In this document: one piece after another, positions 1-5,950 of the stretch
Layout of the letters: every line of letters starts with the position of its first letter
How positions within the stretch are numbered: the stretch's first letter is position 1
Source of the DNA: Clostridiales bacterium
GTDB lineage: Bacteria; Bacillota; Clostridia; Lachnospirales; CAG-274
Direction of reading: 5' to 3'
DNA length: 7,526 bases
Assembly: GCA_021202835.1 (NCBI GenBank)
Contig: JAJQCI010000254.1
Location: forward strand, 1-7,526
Program-made: the position numbers and the translations under genes
The notes under the pieces: generated by a model
What the model was told of the DNA's origin: nothing
The model's database searches: none
What the model saw: only the letters and a program-made list of their open reading frames with translations

Positions 1-20
1 GTTTTCACATTTATTTCACA
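1..20 (-). promoter_or_regulatory. Operator-like repeat cut by the window edge
   Basis: On the minus strand these bases read TGTGAAATAAATGTGAAAAC. This is nearly the same as the 5' part of the operator block after the IIBC gene (1847-1827), which has two TGTGAAA units followed by AACG and the second half of a palindrome. The repeat overlaps the last codons and stop of the LacI gene, and the window ends before the right half-site would appear. I infer that it is another binding site for the same regulator, serving the next gene downstream. A chance match in A/T-rich DNA remains possible. Confidence 0.4.
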
Positions 21-997
21 TTTGTGCTTTCTCTTTCTATAACTCTGTAGCCTAAACGAAGCTGTTTAAAAACATTGCCGCCCTGCATCATCTCAAGAAG
101 CAGCTTACAGGCTTCTTCACCGGCTGTTTCATAATAGAGCTTTACTGTTGAAAGTGAGGGAGTTACAAGCTCCGACATTTGAGTGTTTCCTGTTCCTATA
201 ATTTTTATATCCTCGGGGATCGAAAGCCCGAATTCCTTTATAACCTTCATTGCTCCTATGGCAAGACTGTCCGTAGCGCAGAAAACTCCGTCTATGTGTG
301 GTTCAATCTCCAAAATATCCCTCATTCGGGCTGTTCCCGAAGAAAGATTAAATGTTCCTTCTTTAATTATAACAGGGTCGGGTTTTATGCCGTTGTCGGA
401 AAGTGCCTTCAGATAGCCGTCATAGCGGTTTTGACCTGCGGCCTTATCCTTTTTTGTTACTCCTATGTAGGCTATTTTTCGGCAGCCCTTGTCAATCAAG
501 TGGCAGACAGCATAATATGCTCCGTGAAAATCGTCGTTATATACACAGGAAAATTTTTCGGTGTACTGTGAAAGAACAACCATGGGCTTGCCTAACTTTT
601 TCATAGCCTTGTAATGAGCAGGCGTAAAAATTGTTGCTGTTAAAATTACTCCGTCAACATTGCCTGTTTGAAATATGTTAAGATAGTCAACCTCTTTGTC
701 ATAGACATTGTCTGTGTTTGCCAAAATTAGGCTGTATTTAGACCCTTCCAAAGCCTTTGTTATTCCGTTTACCATTTTTGACACCGATTCGGAGCTTATT
801 TTAGGCACAATTACCCCTATAATCAAATTTTTCTTTGTTCGCAGACTTTGAGCCGAGGAAGATGGAACATAGCCCGTTTTTGAAACAACCTCTTCTATTT
901 TTTTCTTTTTTTCATCGCTTAAATAGCCGCCGTTAAAATAGCGTGAAACAGCCGCCGGAGAAACCCCGGCCATAGCCGCCACCTCCGATATTTTCAT
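11..997 (-). CDS. LacI-family transcriptional repressor of the PTS locus
   Basis: A 328-residue DNA-binding repressor of normal LacI/GalR length. Residues 1-46 form the helix-turn-helix (MKISEVAAMAGVSPAAVSRY, recognition helix about 13-22). A hinge-helix-like stretch (AQSLRT, about 49-54) follows, and residues 58-320 form the periplasmic-binding-protein-like sensor domain, with IIGVIVPKI at its start and DGVFCATDSLAIGAM near 236-250. I chose the ATG at 997 over an in-frame ATG at 1054. The 997 start has AGAAGG at 1006-1011 with 8-base spacing and begins exactly at the conserved domain edge, whereas the promoter -10 lies inside the longer version. The gene has its own promoter and an operator-like site over its transcription start, which suggests autorepression. 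Ligand unknown; by context an alpha-glucoside or its phosphate. Related regulators include ScrR/SacR-type sucrose repressors, but I cannot fix the orthology. Confidence 0.93.
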   Translation of the reverse strand: MKISEVAAMAGVSPAAVSRYFNGGYLSDEKKKKIEEVVSKTGYVPSSSAQSLRTKKNLIIGVIVPKISSESVSKMVNGITKALEGSKYSLILANTDNVYDKEVDYLNIFQTGNVDGVILTATIFTPAHYKAMKKLGKPMVVLSQYTEKFSCVYNDDFHGAYYAVCHLIDKGCRKIAYIGVTKKDKAAGQNRYDGYLKALSDNGIKPDPVIIKEGTFNLSSGTARMRDILEIEPHIDGVFCATDSLAIGAMKVIKEFGLSIPEDIKIIGTGNTQMSELVTPSLSTVKLYYETAGEEACKLLLEMMQGGNVFKQLRLGYRVIERESTNVK

Positions 998-1014
998 AAT
1001 TTCCGCCTTCTTTC

Positions 1015-1028
1015 TGCAATCGATTTCA
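1015..1028 (-). promoter_or_regulatory. Putative LacI/cre-type operator O3 at the repressor gene
   Basis: The minus strand reads TGAAATCGATTGCA. It fits the LacI-family/CcpA cre pattern TGWAANCGNTNWCA with one mismatch and resembles O1 and O2 upstream of the IIA gene. It begins about 3 bases downstream of the expected start of the LacI transcript, the same position that O1 has at the IIA promoter. The likely role is autoregulation by the LacI product or catabolite control by CcpA. Confidence 0.5.
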
Positions 1029-1037
1029 TAATATATG

Positions 1038-1066
1038 ATTATACATCTGTTCAAGCTTTATTGCAA
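1038..1066 (-). promoter_or_regulatory. Sigma-A promoter of the LacI gene
   Basis: The minus strand carries TTGCAA at 1066-1061, a 17-base spacer, and a perfect TATAAT at 1043-1038. The expected transcript start is near 1031, giving a leader of about 34 bases that contains O3 and the ribosome binding site. It sits just downstream of the hairpin that follows the IIA gene, so the repressor appears to be a separate transcription unit. Confidence 0.7.
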
Positions 1067-1094
1067 CCCTTTTCGGATAATTTTTGTCAAGTAA

Positions 1095-1135
1095 CAAAGA
1101 CCGGCCTCTATTTTTGCTTAAGAAGCCGGTCTTTG
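1095..1135 (-). terminator. Terminator-like hairpin after the IIA gene
   Basis: An 11-bp perfect stem, CAAAGACCGGC paired with GCCGGTCTTTG, encloses a 19-base loop that can form 3 further pairs. It lies 29 bases past the IIA stop and before the LacI promoter. On the minus strand the stem ends in a U-rich run (TCTTTGTTACTT) rather than a clean poly-U tract, so termination may be moderate or may need Rho. The plus-strand exit is not U-rich. Confidence 0.6.
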
Positions 1136-1164
1136 CCGTAAAGTTTAAGTTTAAATATTGTAAT

Positions 1165-1685
1165 TTATTTTATATCCAGAAGCCTTGCACCTGCCTCCGC
1201 CGAGCCGTCACAGACCTTTTCAATTTGTGTATAATCATCGGAGTTTGTAACAATAACCGGTGTAACCGTTCTGTAGCCTGAGTTTTTGATTCCCTTAAGG
1301 TCTGCTGTAGCTAAAAGATCGCCTTTTTGATTTTCTGTCCGTCTTTAACCTTAATATTAAAGCATTTTCCCTCAAGGTTTACAGTGTCAAGCCCAATGTG
1401 AATAAGAAGCTCAACTCCGCCCTTTGACATAAGCCCCAAAGCATGCTTTGTGTCATAAACCATTGTTACCTCTCCGTCAAAGGGAGCGTAAACCTTTCCG
1501 TCGGAAGGCTCAACAGCAGCGCCCTGACCTAACATACCTTCTGAAAAAACTCCGTCTCCAACCTCTTTTAAGTCAATAACCTTTCCGTTCATAGGAAGAT
1601 AAACTGCCTTTGGGTCTGTGTAAGTCTGTGTCTCGCTTTGAGCCGCTGTCTGTGAGCTCTTTTTAAATCTGTCGAATAATCCCAT
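1165..1685 (-). pseudogene. PTS glucose-type IIA component (crr-like), frameshifted
   Basis: Cytoplasmic phosphocarrier that passes phosphate from HPr to the IIB domain of the permease. Residues 1-10, MGLFDRFKKS, match the amphipathic N-terminus of E. coli IIAGlc. The two active-site histidines are His81 (TKHALGL) and His96 (LLIHIGLDTV), the latter being the phosphorylation site by family knowledge. The zero frame stops at 1311-1313 after 124 residues. Reading -1 from the A5 run at 1324-1328 continues with GDLLATADLKG, then TVTPVIVTNSDD and a final LLDIK, stopping at 1165-1167. This is the normal IIA C-terminus and would give 173 residues. One missing A is the simplest cause: mutation or sequence error. 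Slippage on C-AAA-AAG (1323-1329) is possible, but I see no stimulatory hairpin or upstream Shine-Dalgarno. The start is firm: AAGGAGG at 1694-1700, 8-base spacing. It lies downstream of the separate IIBC gene and has its own promoter. Confidence 0.85.
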
Positions 1686-1716
1686 TCTGAATACCTCCTT
1701 AAATTATACTATATGG

Positions 1717-1730
1717 TGAAATCGTTTTCA
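1717..1730 (-). promoter_or_regulatory. Operator O1 overlapping the IIA transcription start
   Basis: The minus strand reads TGAAAACGATTTCA, a full match to the LacI-family/cre pattern TGWAANCGNTNWCA. It begins at about +2 relative to the start predicted from the adjacent TATAAT, so a bound protein would block transcription. The binder could be the LacI protein encoded at 11-997 or CcpA. The sequence alone does not tell them apart. Confidence 0.75.
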
Positions 1731-1737
1731 TATATTT

Positions 1738-1766
1738 ATTATAGTCATATTTGCCCTGTTTGTAAA
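1738..1766 (-). promoter_or_regulatory. Sigma-A promoter of the IIA gene
   Basis: The minus strand has TTTACA at 1766-1761, a 17-base spacer and a perfect TATAAT at 1743-1738. The predicted start is near 1731, 46 bases before the IIA start codon. The -35 lies inside the right arm of a nested inverted repeat, and O1 follows immediately. The promoter lets IIA be expressed independently of the upstream operon. Confidence 0.8.
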
Positions 1767-1816
1767 TTCATATATTTAACAAAATACGAATATTTTGTTT
1801 AGATAAAATTTACAAA
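1759..1816. repeat. Nested inverted repeat between the two operators
   Basis: On the minus strand an outer 10-bp perfect inverted pair (TTTGTAAATT at 1816-1807 and AATTTACAAA at 1768-1759) encloses an inner 9-bp perfect stem with a four-base loop (AACAAAATA-TTCG-TATTTTGTT, 1799-1778). The stems are almost pure A/T and no T-tract follows, so a terminator for IIBC is unlikely. The outer right arm contains the IIA -35. It could be a protein-binding palindrome, a bent spacer between O1 and O2, or an mRNA 3'-end structure. Confidence 0.6.
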
Positions 1817-1819
1817 ATA

Positions 1820-1833
1820 TGAAACCGTTTTCA
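1820..1833 (-). promoter_or_regulatory. Upstream operator O2 in the IIBC-IIA gap
   Basis: The minus strand reads TGAAAACGGTTTCA, a full match to the LacI-family/cre pattern. It differs from O1 at one base. A second TGTGAAA unit lies 12 bases upstream (1847-1841). The centre of O2 is 103 bp from the centre of O1, about ten helical turns, which suits repression by looping through a tetrameric repressor. Looping is inference. Confidence 0.7.
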
Positions 1834-1858
1834 CAATTTGTTTCACATACGTAATTTT

Positions 1859-3268
1859 TTAATCGGAAACTGCCTCTTTGGGAACTCCGAAAAGCAATGT
1901 CAAAACAAAACAGAGGGCTGTTGAAAACAGTGAAATCAAGAAGTAGAACAGAAGCTGTCTGCCTTCGTAGATATCCATAAGATATGACGGAAGAACCGCA
2001 AGGCCGTAGGAGTTTGACTGTATATTCAAAATCGAAAGAAATGCTGCGCCGAGACCGGAAGAGAAGAGCATTATTACAAGGGGTCTTAGGTTATATCTCA
2101 GCTGAATACCGAAAAGAACAGGCTCACTTATTCCGAAAAGCTGAGAAAGCATAGCACCGATTGCAGTTTGACGGACATTTTCTTTCTTTGATTTTACGAA
2201 AAAGGCAAGACAGGTGCCCACATTTGCGAAGCCGTACATAGCGCAGAGGGTTATTACCGGGTTGAAGCCTGTGTTTGCAAGAAGAGAAGTTTCAATCATT
2301 GTGTATGTATGATGAAGTCCGGTAATAACAAGCAGGGGATAGGTTGCACCTATTACAAAGCCGCCGATACCGAAGGGTATATGTATAAGCACCTCTACAA
2401 TTTCAACCAGCTTAAGCTCGATTACGTGCATTACGGGTCCTATGCCTAAAATTACAACAAGGAAGGTTACAAACATAACTATGAAGGGTGTCATAATAAG
2501 GTCAAGAGCGTTGGGCATAATTTTTCTCAGCTTCTTTTCAAGGCTTGCTCCTATAAGAGCGGTTAAAATAGCCGTAAGTACACTGCCCTGACAGCCTACA
2601 ATGGGGATAGCTCCGAAGGCTTTTACTGCCGTAATTCCGCTTGTAGGGTCGGCTACAGAATAGGCATTGGGCAGTGAGGGCGAAACAAGCATTAAGCCCA
2701 AAACCAAGCCTATAACAGGCATACCGCCGAAAACCTTATAGGCCGACCAGCATATAATCGCCGGAAGAAAGGCGAAGGCAGTTTCCGTAAGAACGTTTAC
2801 AAGCAGAATAACATATTCGGGAATCATACTTGAATCTGCTCCGAAAAGTGAAAGTACATTGTCATTGAAAAGACAGCCCTTTAAGCCCAAAAGCAGACCC
2901 GTTGCCGCAATTACGGGAATTATGGGAACGAAGATGTCGCCGAGAGTTCTCATAAACCGCTTAATGCCCTTTTGCTGCTGATTGACGGCTTCGCTCTGCT
3001 CCTGTTTTGAAACTGTGTTAAGTCCCAAGCCTTCAAGCTCGGCATAAACCTTGTTTACTATACCGCTGCCTAAAATAATTTGGTATTGTCCGGCATTAAA
3101 AAATGTTCCCTTTACCATAGGCACGTTTTCAATCCTTTTTTCATCTATGCTGTCCTTATCCTTAACAATAAGCCTGAGCCTTGTGGCGCAGTGTGCCGCA
3201 GAAATAATGTTGTCACGTCCTACAATTTCCAAAATTTGACTTGCTGTATCTTTGTAGCTGTTTTCCAT
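1859..3268 (-). CDS. PTS IIBC permease, sucrose/trehalose (alpha-glucoside) type
   Basis: Membrane transporter of the glucose superfamily of the phosphotransferase system; it imports a sugar and phosphorylates it. Length 469 residues, usual for IIBC without a fused IIA. Residues 1-80 form the IIB domain, with phospho-accepting Cys27 in SAAHCATRLRL and the conserved MVKGTFFNAGQYQIILG (51-67). A polar linker at 86-104 leads to the IIC domain (about 105-462), which has roughly ten hydrophobic segments, the sugar-site motif ITGLHHTY (315-322) and GISEPVLFG (379-387). The IIB domain resembles SacP/ScrA sucrose permeases, while the overall context with a GH13 hydrolase also fits TreB or another alpha-glucoside importer, so I give no symbol. 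The ATG start has GAGGAGG 7 bases upstream and lies 30 bp after the GH13 gene, so the two are co-transcribed. The partner IIA is the separate gene at 1685. Confidence 0.93.
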   Translation of the reverse strand: MENSYKDTASQILEIVGRDNIISAAHCATRLRLIVKDKDSIDEKRIENVPMVKGTFFNAGQYQIILGSGIVNKVYAELEGLGLNTVSKQEQSEAVNQQQKGIKRFMRTLGDIFVPIIPVIAATGLLLGLKGCLFNDNVLSLFGADSSMIPEYVILLVNVLTETAFAFLPAIICWSAYKVFGGMPVIGLVLGLMLVSPSLPNAYSVADPTSGITAVKAFGAIPIVGCQGSVLTAILTALIGASLEKKLRKIMPNALDLIMTPFIVMFVTFLVVILGIGPVMHVIELKLVEIVEVLIHIPFGIGGFVIGATYPLLVITGLHHTYTMIETSLLANTGFNPVITLCAMYGFANVGTCLAFFVKSKKENVRQTAIGAMLSQLFGISEPVLFGIQLRYNLRPLVIMLFSSGLGAAFLSILNIQSNSYGLAVLPSYLMDIYEGRQLLFYFLISLFSTALCFVLTLLFGVPKEAVSD

Positions 3269-3298
3269 AGTGAATCCTCCTCTTTTGGTTTAAAATTT

Positions 3299-4966
3299 TT
3301 AAGGTTTGCTTTTTAACAGTACAGACTGAAAAGGTTTTAATATTAATTTATCACCGCTGATTTCCGCTTCTCCGAAGGTTGTCCATATTTGCTCATAACC
3401 ACCTTTGGAGAGCTGTTCGACGGTATTCTTGCCGCTGAAATTAAAATAACAGTAAATTTCTTCGGTTTCGGTAAATCTCTTATAGGCAATTACATTTTCA
3501 CTGCTTTCCGCAGGCTGAATATCTCCGTAAATAAGGCAGTTTCTGTATTTTCCCTTTTGGCGGAAGCCTATCATAGACTTATAAAATTCGTAAATGCTGC
3601 CGCTTTTGCCTATTTGGCTTTCGGCATTTATTTTTGGATATTCCTCTGCCATACTAAGCCAAGGTTTATTTTGTGAAAATCCGCCGTATTTTTCATTATT
3701 CCAAGGGAAAGGAACACGGGGGTTGTCTCTGCTTCTTAAATTTACGAAATTCAGGGCCTCTTCCTTGCTGTATTCCTCCTGTAAGGAGCGGTAATACTGG
3801 TCGATGCTTGACAAATCGTTAAATTCCTCAATGCATTTTCTCTCAAAATTCACCATTCCCAGTTCCTGTCCCTGATAAATAAAGGGCAAACCCTTCAGGA
3901 AGAAATACATTGCTCCCAATGTTTTTACGGCATCGGAGTTATTTTGATTTTCCTTTAAATATTTTGTAGTAGCTCTGGGCTGATCGTGATTTTCTATAAA
4001 ATTTGCACTGAAGCCGTATTTTTGCATAGACAGCTGGCTTTCCATAATCTTTTTGTTTAAATCTGAAATTTTCCAGTCAATTCTTTCATACCACTCACTG
4101 CCGGATGCAATATCCAAATCGGCATAGCGGAAGTCAAAAATCACTGAAAAACAGCCATTGTCTCCTATAAAATTTCCAAGCTCATCATATCCCACGCCGG
4201 CGGCTTCTGCCACTGTAAAGCAGTTATGGGGCTTAAATGTTTTTTCGTTAAGCTCATTAAGAAAATCAATTATTCCCGGCTGATTTCTCACCGCTTTTGT
4301 ACATCTTGCAAGGTTATCGGCGCCGTCGGCTTCTCTGTCAGCCCATGTCAAATCCTTTTTTATAAATGTAATAGCGTCAATTCTGAAGCCTGCAATTCCC
4401 TTTTCAAGCCACCAATTCACAATTTTGTAAAGATCTTCTCTGAGTTCGGGGTTTTCCCAGTTTAAATCGGGCTGTTTCTTCCCGAAGGAGTGAAAATAAA
4501 ACTCGTCCCTGCCGGGCACCTTTTCCCATACACTTCCGCCGAAAACAGACCTCCAGTTGTTGGGCGGTTCTTTACCATCTTTAAAAATATAGTAGTCATG
4601 ATATTTTGACTTGGGATTTTTAAGAGCCGTTTGAAACCACTCGTGTTCGTCGGAAGTGTGATTTATAACCAAATCCATAATTATTTTTATTTTTCTTTTT
4701 TCGGCTTCTGAAATAAGCCTGTCCGAATCCTCCATGGTTCCGAACTCTTCGGATATAGCCTTATAATCGGAAATGTCATAGCCGTTATCGTCCATAGGAG
4801 ATTTATAAATCGGACAAATCCACAGCATAGTCACTCCCAAATCCTTTAAATAATCAAGCTTTTCAGTTATACCCCTCAAGTCTCCTATGCCGTCGCCGTT
4901 GCTGTCATAAAAGCTTTTAGGATAAATTTGGTAAATAACCTCTTCCTGCCACCATTGCTTTTCCAT
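3299..4966 (-). CDS. GH13 alpha-glucosidase (oligo-1,6-glucosidase / phosphotrehalase group)
   Basis: Cytoplasmic retaining alpha-glucosidase of 555 residues, the usual family length, without a signal peptide. The (beta/alpha)8 barrel starts at WWQEEVIYQIYPKSF (5-19). The Ca-site-like DSNGDGIGD is at 21-29, and conserved region I is DLVINH (98-103). QPDLN at 165-169 is the signature of the oligo-1,6-glucosidase subfamily. The catalytic triad is visible: nucleophile Asp197 (GFRIDAITF), acid/base Glu254 (TVAEA), stabiliser Asp328 (ENHDQPR). A beta-sandwich C-terminal domain ends the protein. The residue after the nucleophile is Ala198 rather than the Val common in oligo-1,6-glucosidases, so specificity is open. 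Beside the PTS permease it probably cleaves the imported phosphodisaccharide (trehalose-6-phosphate, a sucrose isomer phosphate or isomaltose phosphate) or small alpha-glucosides. The start has GAGGAGGG 6 bases upstream and overlaps the HAD gene by 50 bp. Confidence 0.93.
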   Translation of the reverse strand: MEKQWWQEEVIYQIYPKSFYDSNGDGIGDLRGITEKLDYLKDLGVTMLWICPIYKSPMDDNGYDISDYKAISEEFGTMEDSDRLISEAEKRKIKIIMDLVINHTSDEHEWFQTALKNPKSKYHDYYIFKDGKEPPNNWRSVFGGSVWEKVPGRDEFYFHSFGKKQPDLNWENPELREDLYKIVNWWLEKGIAGFRIDAITFIKKDLTWADREADGADNLARCTKAVRNQPGIIDFLNELNEKTFKPHNCFTVAEAAGVGYDELGNFIGDNGCFSVIFDFRYADLDIASGSEWYERIDWKISDLNKKIMESQLSMQKYGFSANFIENHDQPRATTKYLKENQNNSDAVKTLGAMYFFLKGLPFIYQGQELGMVNFERKCIEEFNDLSSIDQYYRSLQEEYSKEEALNFVNLRSRDNPRVPFPWNNEKYGGFSQNKPWLSMAEEYPKINAESQIGKSGSIYEFYKSMIGFRQKGKYRNCLIYGDIQPAESSENVIAYKRFTETEEIYCYFNFSGKNTVEQLSKGGYEQIWTTFGEAEISGDKLILKPFQSVLLKSKP

Positions 4967-5819
4967 ACTGTTCCCTCCTCGGTTTTATTATTTTTCGTCT
5001 TACAAGTTCATTGTATATTCCGTCGTTTTCCGCTGTTTCGCAGACAGAGTTTGAATATTTTATAAGCTTTCGGCTGCAGTTTCCCATTCCCACTGCAATG
5101 CCCACCTCATTCATCATAGAAATATCATTTTCACTGTCGCCGAAGCAAAGAGTATTTTCTCTTCTTATTCCAAGTCTGCTGTTCATAAGCCTCAGAGCAC
5201 TGCCCTTATTACAGCCTTTGGGAAGAAGTTCCAAATAGAATTTGTCTCTCCACTGTGTTTGCTGAACAATTTCCGCCTTACCCTGCAAAATGCTTTTTAC
5301 TTTGAAGATTTCAGCTTCATCTCCCAGTAAACAGATTTTGTGAATATTGTTTTTTTCATCTTCAAACCTGTAAAAATTGTTTTCCGGCTTGATTTTATTT
5401 TTTAAGATAATCTGTTTTCTCTGCTTTTCCGTAAAGCCTTTATATTTAATTTCCGCATCGGCTTTGTAAAACTCAACCGCTCCGCCGTTCATTAAAATAC
5501 TATGCTCCGTTTCGGCAGCAGCCGAAAGATTAAACTCACCGGCAAGGCTGATCAACCTTTCCGTCATACTTGAGGAAAATTGTCTACTGAAAATCTTCTC
5601 ACTGCCGTATTCGATGTAACAGCCGCCGCCGTAAATAATTCCGTCATATGGCAAAGCAAGAACATCTTCCTGTATGGAGGCTCTGTTTCTTCCCGTACAG
5701 ATTATAACCTTTATACCTTCGTTTCTGCAGGCTTTAAGGGCAAAAACGGCACTTTCTGGAACTCCCGTCACCTCGTCACGAAGTGTTCCGTCAATATCAA
5801 AATAAACAGCTTCCGTCAT
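4917..5819 (-). CDS. Cof-type HAD-superfamily (class IIB) phosphatase
   Basis: Haloacid-dehalogenase-fold hydrolase, Mg-dependent, probably a sugar-phosphate phosphatase. The four HAD motifs are visible: DIDGT with nucleophile Asp8 and Asp10, Thr42 in ICTGRN, Lys202 in LPKGCNKG, and GDSENDISM (227-235). Residues of about 80-190 form the C2 cap of class IIB. It has 300 residues from the ATG at 5819, which has GGAG 7 bases upstream and begins right before motif I. An upstream in-frame ATG at 5954 is rejected because it lies before the terminator and promoter. Roughly the last 20 residues are read through the start of the GH13 gene in another frame, so the tail is probably dispensable. It is the first gene of the HAD-GH13-IIBC operon. 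A role in removing excess sugar phosphate or in processing the GH13 product is inference from position; such enzymes are often promiscuous. Confidence 0.9.
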   Translation of the reverse strand: MTEAVYFDIDGTLRDEVTGVPESAVFALKACRNEGIKVIICTGRNRASIQEDVLALPYDGIIYGGGCYIEYGSEKIFSRQFSSSMTERLISLAGEFNLSAAAETEHSILMNGGAVEFYKADAEIKYKGFTEKQRKQIILKNKIKPENNFYRFEDEKNNIHKICLLGDEAEIFKVKSILQGKAEIVQQTQWRDKFYLELLPKGCNKGSALRLMNSRLGIRRENTLCFGDSENDISMMNEVGIAVGMGNCSRKLIKYSNSVCETAENDGIYNELVRRKIIKPRREQYGKAMVAGRGYLPNLS

Positions 5820-5856
5820 AGCCTCTCTCCTTTCTTTATTTCCTTTGTCTAAAAAG

Positions 5857-5885
5857 ATAATACCATAAAAAAAGAAGCCTTTCAA
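5857..5885 (-). promoter_or_regulatory. Sigma-A promoter of the HAD-GH13-IIBC operon
   Basis: The minus strand has TTGAAA at 5885-5880, a 17-base spacer and TATTAT at 5862-5857, five of six consensus matches in each box. The predicted start is near 5850, about 31 bases before the HAD start codon. The -35 sits in the loop of the terminator of the preceding gene. I see no full TGWAANCGNTNWCA operator near it, unlike the IIA and LacI promoters. Confidence 0.7.
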
Positions 5886-5901
5886 CAGCTTTGGCTCCTT
5901 T
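5867..5901 (-). terminator. Intrinsic terminator after the RpiR gene
   Basis: A 9-bp stem (AAAGGAGCC with GGCTTCTTT, one G-U pair) with a 13-base loop is followed on the minus strand by a run of seven T (5873-5867). It lies 49 bases past the RpiR stop. It separates the regulator unit from the catabolic operon, whose promoter overlaps it. Confidence 0.8.
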
Positions 5902-5950
5902 AAGAAATATGTACTCTTTTTGTTCAAAGTTTCAATTTGAGAAAATATGT

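Noticed and set aside
179..571. Plus-strand open frames inside the LacI, IIBC, GH13 and HAD genes
   Set aside because: They lie opposite strongly supported genes, show no family motifs and look like antisense shadows.
998..1054. Longer LacI start at 1054
   Set aside because: The extra 19 residues lie before the conserved HTH, contain the promoter -10 and O3, and have no ribosome binding site, while the start at 997 has AGAAGG.
1085..1090. Perfect TTGACA after the IIA hairpin
   Set aside because: No -10-like hexamer lies at a suitable distance; the LacI promoter at 1038-1066 explains the region.
1323..1329. Programmed -1 frameshifting as the main explanation for the IIA break
   Set aside because: C-AAA-AAG can slip, but I found no Shine-Dalgarno-like stimulator at the right distance and no convincing downstream stem, and regulated shifting is not known to me in this family. 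It is kept only as an alternative.
1703..1708. Second TATAAT before the IIA gene
   Set aside because: It is only a few bases before the ribosome binding site and has no fitting -35 at 17 bases; the pair at 1738-1766 is much better.
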